Positions 12,691 through 15,935 of a DNA stretch of 15,935 bases are shown here, piece by piece. The notes below the pieces were generated by a model, which was not told where the DNA came from, did no database searches, and saw only the letters and a program-made list of their open reading frames with translations. Source of the stretch: Euryarchaeota archaeon UBA181 (GTDB taxonomy: Archaea > Thermoplasmatota > Poseidoniia > Poseidoniales > Thalassarchaeaceae); contig DALI01000033.1 in NCBI GenBank assembly GCA_002496725.1, positions 1-15,935 of the forward strand, in the 5' to 3' direction. Within the stretch, counting starts at the first letter, position 1; each line of letters begins with the position of its first letter. The position numbers and the translations under genes are program-made.

Positions 12691-14244
12691 ATGGTTGCGG
12701 ATGACGCACGTGTTGGTGAGCTTCGTCGCCGTAAGGCTCAAGCCATAGCTGGAGGGGGCCAGGCGCGGGTATCTGCCCAGCACTCAAAAGGTAAATTGAC
12801 TGCTAGGGAGAGGTTAGATCTACTTCTCGACGATGGCTCGTTCATGGAGATAGACCCATTGGTAGAGCATAGATGTAGAGACTTCGATATGGATAGGAAT
12901 GTTATCCCCGGAGACGGTGTTGTTTGTGGGCATGGCACAATTGGAGGAAGAACCGTGTACTGTTTCGCACAAGATTTCACCGTTTATGGAGGGTCCCTTG
13001 GTGAGATGCATGGTCTGAAGATTTGCAAGGTACTCGATATGGCTTTGAAGACTGGGTCTCCTGTAATTGGACTCAATGACAGTGGCGGTGCACGAATTCA
13101 GGAGGGTGTTGCTAGTCTTGGCTCATATGCTGAAATTTTCTTTCGAAATGTTAGAGCCAGTGGAGTCATTCCCCAGATTTCAGTGATAATGGGCCCTTGC
13201 GCAGGAGGGGCCGTTTATTCGCCGGCAATTACAGATTTTGTAATAATGGTAGATGGGACATCTCACATGTTCATTACTGGACCAGAGGTTATCAAAACTG
13301 TGACTAATGAAGAAGTTACTTTCGAAGATCTCGGCGGTTCTGTTACACATGCCACTAAATCTGGAGTGACTCATTTTACAGCGGAAGACGATGAAGGAGC
13401 ATTAGATCTAGTAAGAGATTTGATTGAAATGCTCCCTTCGAACAATCTTCAGAGAGCCCCTATTCTTCCTACTAACGATTCCCTTGATAGGTCCTGTGAA
13501 AAATTGCAGGACCTAGTGCCAGAAAATCCAAAGGAGCCGTATGACATAGTCATGGCCATAGAGGAAACTGTGGATGATGGAGCCTTCTTAGAGGTTCAAG
13601 CAGAGTTTGCAATGAATATAGTTGTTGGATTCGCTAGACTAGGGGGCCATACCATAGGCGTAGTTGCTAATCAGCCCAACTTCTTAGCCGGTTGCTTAGA
13701 TATCGACGCCTCGGTCAAGGCCGCAAGATTCGTACGATTCTGCGATTCTTTCAATATCCCCCTTCTAACATTTGTAGACGTACCCGGTTTTCTCCCGGGC
13801 GCTAGTCAGGAGTGGGGCGGAATCATTAGACACGGCGCTAAGTTGCTCTATGCCTATGCTGAAGCTACTGTACCGAAGCTGACTGTCATCACCAGAAAAG
13901 CTTACGGGGGTGCCTACGACGTTATGTCATCCAAACATATCAGAGGGGACTATAACGTAGCTTGGCCTTCTGCACAGTTAGCGGTAATGGGAGCTGAAGG
14001 TGCCGTACAGATAATACATAGAAGAAGAATAAACTCTTCGGGGAATCCTGAGCAGGAAAGAGAGCGTCTAGTGGATGATTATGTCGATACTTTTGCTAAT
14101 CCTTATCGAGCGGCTTCTTTGGGTTATCTTGATGATGTCATCCAGCCCAGTGAGACTCGGAAGGTTATGGCAAAGGCACTGGGGGCCTTGCTAGAGAAAG
14201 AAGAAGTCCGGCCTGCTAGAAAACATGGCAATATCCCACTATGA
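12691..14244 (+). CDS. pccB: Propionyl-CoA carboxylase, carboxyltransferase (beta) subunit
   Basis: This 517-residue subunit moves the carboxyl group from carboxybiotin to an acyl-CoA. Both crotonase-like halves are complete: the N-terminal half has KLTARERLDLLLD, DFTVYGGSLGEMHG and the oxyanion segment GGARIQEG (132-139); the C-terminal half has NQPNFLAGCLDIDA, DVPGFLPG and YGGAYDVM with D410. In actinobacterial homologues an Asp at this place favours propionyl-CoA, whereas hydrophobic residues accept other acyl-CoAs, so methylmalonyl-CoA is the probable product. Location is cytoplasmic, in a complex with biotin carboxylase (not seen here) and the carrier protein encoded at 14456. GGAGGT stands only two bases before ATG, closer than usual; no other start is available nearby. 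The gene stands divergently from the mutase subunit and MeaB, which use the product after epimerisation. Confidence 0.95.
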   Translation: MVADDARVGELRRRKAQAIAGGGQARVSAQHSKGKLTARERLDLLLDDGSFMEIDPLVEHRCRDFDMDRNVIPGDGVVCGHGTIGGRTVYCFAQDFTVYGGSLGEMHGLKICKVLDMALKTGSPVIGLNDSGGARIQEGVASLGSYAEIFFRNVRASGVIPQISVIMGPCAGGAVYSPAITDFVIMVDGTSHMFITGPEVIKTVTNEEVTFEDLGGSVTHATKSGVTHFTAEDDEGALDLVRDLIEMLPSNNLQRAPILPTNDSLDRSCEKLQDLVPENPKEPYDIVMAIEETVDDGAFLEVQAEFAMNIVVGFARLGGHTIGVVANQPNFLAGCLDIDASVKAARFVRFCDSFNIPLLTFVDVPGFLPGASQEWGGIIRHGAKLLYAYAEATVPKLTVITRKAYGGAYDVMSSKHIRGDYNVAWPSAQLAVMGAEGAVQIIHRRRINSSGNPEQERERLVDDYVDTFANPYRAASLGYLDDVIQPSETRKVMAKALGALLEKEEVRPARKHGNIPL

Positions 14245-14256
14245 GGTGTTTATTTC

Positions 14257-14451
14257 TTGGATGCAAATAGAATTTTGAAATTGAAGGTAGTCGCGATGAC
14301 CGTTGTAATATTGGAGGAATTCAAGGGAGAATCAATCCAACTCTCTGCCTACAGAAACAGGGGGGACGAGTGGGCCATGGACCATAGAAGAGTGATCATA
14401 GGAAGGAGGAATCTATTCCGTGCTAAAACTAAGAGGAGTTCTTCGAGGTGA
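14257..14451 (+). CDS. Small unknown protein between carboxylase and biotin carrier genes
   Basis: The frame gives 64 residues from TTG 14257, or 51 from ATG 14296. I do not recognise it. The C-terminal half is strongly basic (DHRRVIIGRRNLFRAKTKRSSSR minus its first residues) after a strand-rich front part, MTVVILEEFKG. Support for a real gene comes from its context: GAGGTG overlaps the stop of pccB and stands eight bases before TTG 14257, and its own stop TGA lies inside the strong ribosome binding site of the next gene, so translation is chained through all three. Carboxylases of some bacteria have a small epsilon subunit; nothing in this sequence looks like that family, but a small accessory subunit remains possible. 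Confidence 0.5.
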   Translation: MDANRILKLKVVAMTVVILEEFKGESIQLSAYRNRGDEWAMDHRRVIIGRRNLFRAKTKRSSSR

Positions 14452-14452
14452 T
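14445..14452 (+). promoter_or_regulatory. Ribosome binding site that sets a TTG start of the biotin carrier
   Basis: GAGGTGAT is an almost complete match to the archaeal anti-Shine-Dalgarno complement. It overlaps the TGA stop (14449-14451) of the small upstream gene and stands four bases before TTG 14456. It argues against the longer GTG 14420 start and for coupled translation. Confidence 0.65.
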
Positions 14453-14455
14453 TTG

Positions 14456-14857
14456 TTGAGTGCTAAGAGGAAGGTGAATGTCGATGGCGAAGAATTCGAA
14501 GTTACATTGGCCAAGGAAGGGCAGTTCTGGAAAGTCGAAGTCGAGGGGCAGATTTTCTCCATAGAAGTAGAAGGTGGAGATAGCGATATCTCGTCTACTC
14601 GGAAGAGGAAAGGTTCTAGGAAAACGAGGAAATCTGGAGTAGTTTCTTCATCCATTCCTGGAAAGATAGTGTCTCTTTCCATTAATGCGGGGGATATTGT
14701 TGCAGAAGGTGATGTGATAATGATTCTCGAAGCTATGAAGATGCAGAATGAGATTCAGGCTCCTATTTCGGGCGAAATAACTGAATTGAATTGTCGAACC
14801 GGTGATAGCATTGAAGCAAATTCCCCGCTCTTGGTAATCGAACCGCCCTCTGATTAG
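14456..14857 (+). CDS. Biotin carboxyl carrier protein of acyl-CoA carboxylase
   Basis: The 133-residue chain from TTG 14456 carries a biotinyl domain in its last 70 residues: IPGKIVSLSINAGDIVAEGDV, then EAMKMQNEI with the biotin-accepting lysine K95, then APISGEITEL and GDSIEANSPLLVIE. The front part (KVNVDGEEFEVTL, FWKVEVEGQIFSIEV) is a small strand-rich domain, and a very basic linker rich in Lys, Arg and Ser joins the two. This is the usual plan of stand-alone carriers of propionyl-CoA/oxaloacetate decarboxylase-type systems. The carrier swings biotin between biotin carboxylase and the carboxyltransferase encoded upstream. The frame is open to GTG 14420, but the ribosome binding site at 14445-14452 favours the TTG. 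The ligase fused to the methyltransferase at 179-1516 probably biotinylates it. Confidence 0.9.
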   Translation: MSAKRKVNVDGEEFEVTLAKEGQFWKVEVEGQIFSIEVEGGDSDISSTRKRKGSRKTRKSGVVSSSIPGKIVSLSINAGDIVAEGDVIMILEAMKMQNEIQAPISGEITELNCRTGDSIEANSPLLVIEPPSD

Positions 14858-14870
14858 GCCGTTGGAGAGA

Positions 14871-14878
14871 TTTCAATA
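14871..14878 (+). promoter_or_regulatory. TATA-like box of the small zinc-binding-type gene
   Basis: TTTCAATA is centred about 26 bases before ATG 14901, and no good ribosome binding site precedes that ATG. Both facts fit a leaderless transcript. Confidence 0.35.
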
Positions 14879-14900
14879 ACAGATACCCCTAGGGAACTGT

Positions 14901-15131
14901 ATGCCTAAATGCGACTATCCGAAATGCTCGGGAACGGGTACGATAGTCAGTCGCCTCTCTCCTGAAGGATTCCTTGTTGGAACAGGTAACAAAGCTTATT
15001 CATTCAGGGAAGCTTACAAGCGATTCACTTACTGTGAGGATCATCATGATGAGTTGATGAAGTCCGTCTGGAACAGAGTTAGAACCTCCGATGAGAAAGG
15101 TGATGATCATGTTGCCCCGACAGCAATATGA
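14901..15131 (+). CDS. Small protein with a probable single zinc site
   Basis: The 76-residue product has C4 and C9 (PKCDYPKC) near the N-terminus and C45 with H48/H49 (YCEDHHDEL) in the middle. This spacing suits one zinc bound by three cysteines and a histidine. The part between them is short and polar, and the tail is acidic and probably unstructured. I do not recognise a named family; the pattern is like small archaeal zinc-finger proteins of unknown role. It starts 43 bases after the biotin carrier gene, probably from its own promoter, and its stop touches the convergent aIF6 gene. Confidence 0.7.
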   Translation: MPKCDYPKCSGTGTIVSRLSPEGFLVGTGNKAYSFREAYKRFTYCEDHHDELMKSVWNRVRTSDEKGDDHVAPTAI

Positions 15132-15800
15132 TTAGATCAATCCGAGAGCATCTTCAATCCTATTCAATTCCGGCCCAGTTGATCCCGTCCCAACCATAGC
15201 ATGACTATCACTGGTGGCGCATCCAGCACCTACGAAAGGAGAGCCGAAGCTAACAGTGCCGACCATCAGAGGTACTCCGAGAGTTTTCTCGATTAGCTTA
15301 GCTTCTTCAGAGGTGATATCTGGATGGGCCAAGGCGCCATTGGAGTTTGCAACTAGCATACTACCTACTGTATCGTGCCCAGCTACTTGACTCCTAACTG
15401 CCTTTACGCCCAATACTTCTCCAATCATATCTACGCCATTTTTTCCAGGTGGGACCACGGGACTAACGATTGCACCTATCTCATTACATTCCACTAGGTT
15501 GCCAGCGGCATTAACGCCGCTCTGCATGACAACTACATCTCCAAAGCTTGTTAGTTCGTCCAAATCCTCTTCAGTAGCAATATCGGCCACAGCGATTCCC
15601 TTACTATTTCCCTTCAGAAGGCTACCAATCAGTGAAGAACCGCCTACCATAAATGGATGAGTCTCCATCCCAAAGGCCGTTTGAATTTCTTCTGTAGCCT
15701 CTGAGTCGAGGGATCTAGGGGTGAACAGAACATCACCGATCACGGATAAGTAAACGCCGACCTGGCTATGTCCCAAAATATCGGCAGTAGAAATTCCCAA
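15132..15800 (-). CDS. eif6: Translation initiation factor 6 (aIF6)
   Basis: aIF6 binds the large ribosomal subunit and keeps it from joining the small one until it is mature or needed. The 222-residue length and the five-fold pentein repeat fit the family: each repeat ends in a glycine-rich turn. Typical segments are VGVYLSV near the N-terminus, IGSLLKGNSKGIAV, VGSMLVANSNGALAHPDITSEE and the final TVSFGSPFVGAGC. The start is a TTG at 15800, supported by GGAGG seven bases upstream (15808-15812) and by the family position of the first strand, though the first residues STADILG differ from the usual basic KIRRLSFFG-type start. A TATA-like box at 15836-15845 is close enough to give a very short leader. 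Confidence 0.93.
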   Translation of the reverse strand: MGISTADILGHSQVGVYLSVIGDVLFTPRSLDSEATEEIQTAFGMETHPFMVGGSSLIGSLLKGNSKGIAVADIATEEDLDELTSFGDVVVMQSGVNAAGNLVECNEIGAIVSPVVPPGKNGVDMIGEVLGVKAVRSQVAGHDTVGSMLVANSNGALAHPDITSEEAKLIEKTLGVPLMVGTVSFGSPFVGAGCATSDSHAMVGTGSTGPELNRIEDALGLI

Positions 15801-15835
15801 ATTACCCCCTCCGTGTTACTCCTTGACTTGGGGTG

Positions 15836-15845
15836 TATATGAATA
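15836..15845. promoter_or_regulatory. TATA-like box between aIF6 and a putative RNA gene
   Basis: TATATGAATA is the best TATA-like element in the window. Its centre is about 40 bases from the aIF6 start, leaving a short leader that holds GGAGG, and about 26 bases from 15866, where the right-hand hairpin begins. It can serve either or both directions. Confidence 0.5.
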
Positions 15846-15865
15846 AGTCCTATTTTGCGGGGATA

Positions 15866-15935
15866 GGGGCGCCTCATTAGTGAGACGCCCCTTGAAAGAG
15901 AGATGGCACAACGACGATCGTTCCCGTGGGCTCTC
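15866..15935 (+). ncRNA. Probable 5' part of an unidentified structured RNA, cut by the window edge
   Basis: Two hairpins follow each other with almost no gap. The first pairs GGGGCG (15866-15871) with CGCCCC (15886-15891) and CTCA (15873-15876) with TGAG (15881-15884), with loop TTAG and one mismatch. The second pairs GAGAG (15898-15902) with CTCTC (15931-15935), CAC with GTG, and AACGA (15910-15914) with TCGTT (15918-15922). The first hairpin starts about 26 bases after a TATA-like box, as a transcript would. There is no open frame. I could not match it to tRNA, 5S, SRP or RNase P RNA, of which only a part would be visible. Confidence 0.45.

Noticed and set aside
14420..14455. GTG-started extension of the biotin carrier
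   Set aside because: The strong GAGGTGAT site lies inside this extension and points to TTG 14456; the extension also overlaps the small upstream gene.
1..15935. CRISPR array, insertion sequence, integrase or phage genes
   Set aside because: No regularly spaced direct repeats, terminal inverted repeats, transposase or integrase motifs were seen; gene content is ordinary chromosomal.

Overview
The window looks like the chromosome of a marine euryarchaeote of the Thermoplasmatota (Poseidoniales / Marine Group II or III style). This is inferred from gene content and translation signals, not from a marker tree. Archaeal signs are an aIF6 gene, a probable RNase P Pop5 subunit, Shine-Dalgarno sites of the GGTGAT/GGAGGT type that match the archaeal 16S tail, TATA-like boxes about 25 bases before leaderless-looking starts, and frequent TTG/GTG starts. 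The DNA is of medium GC and tightly packed: no gene-free stretch exceeds about 180 bases. I see no CRISPR array, insertion sequence or tRNA.

Layout. Bases 1-118 are GC-rich, can fold into hairpins and are not identified. 179-1516 is a fused HemK-like methyltransferase / biotin-protein ligase. On the minus strand, 3098-1521 reads TPR protein, a strongly diverged FtsZ/tubulin-family GTPase, and a Pop5-like protein. 3245-9030 is a five-gene plus-strand respiratory operon: a secreted Reeler-like protein, a small membrane protein, a Rieske Fe-S protein, a b6-type cytochrome b, and a 927-residue protein that joins cytochrome b subunit IV to an extracytoplasmic domain and a complete HdrD-like iron-sulfur/CCG module. 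A small minus-strand membrane protein (9297-9034) separates it from a short plus-strand operon of a two-cluster ferredoxin, a membrane protein and an alkylguanine-DNA alkyltransferase-like protein (9376-10281).

12586-10272 (minus) carries the B12-binding subunit of methylmalonyl-CoA mutase, its GTPase chaperone MeaB, a polyprenol/dolichol-kinase-like enzyme and a membrane-anchored winged-helix protein. Divergent from it, 12691-14857 (plus) encodes the propionyl-CoA carboxylase carboxyltransferase, a small unknown protein and the biotin carrier. A small zinc-binding-type protein (14901-15131) and aIF6 (15800-15132) follow. Bases 15866-15935 form two nested hairpins behind a TATA-like box and look like the 5' part of a structured RNA cut by the window edge.

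How the genes work together. The carboxylase, the mutase B12 subunit and MeaB form most of the propionyl-CoA to succinyl-CoA route; the biotin ligase at the left end could charge the carrier protein. Biotin carboxylase, epimerase and the large mutase subunit are not in this window. The respiratory operon is the most unusual part: it suggests a b6-type quinol-oxidising or quinone-reducing complex physically fused to a cytoplasmic heterodisulfide-reductase-like catalytic module, with a ferredoxin gene close by as a possible electron partner.
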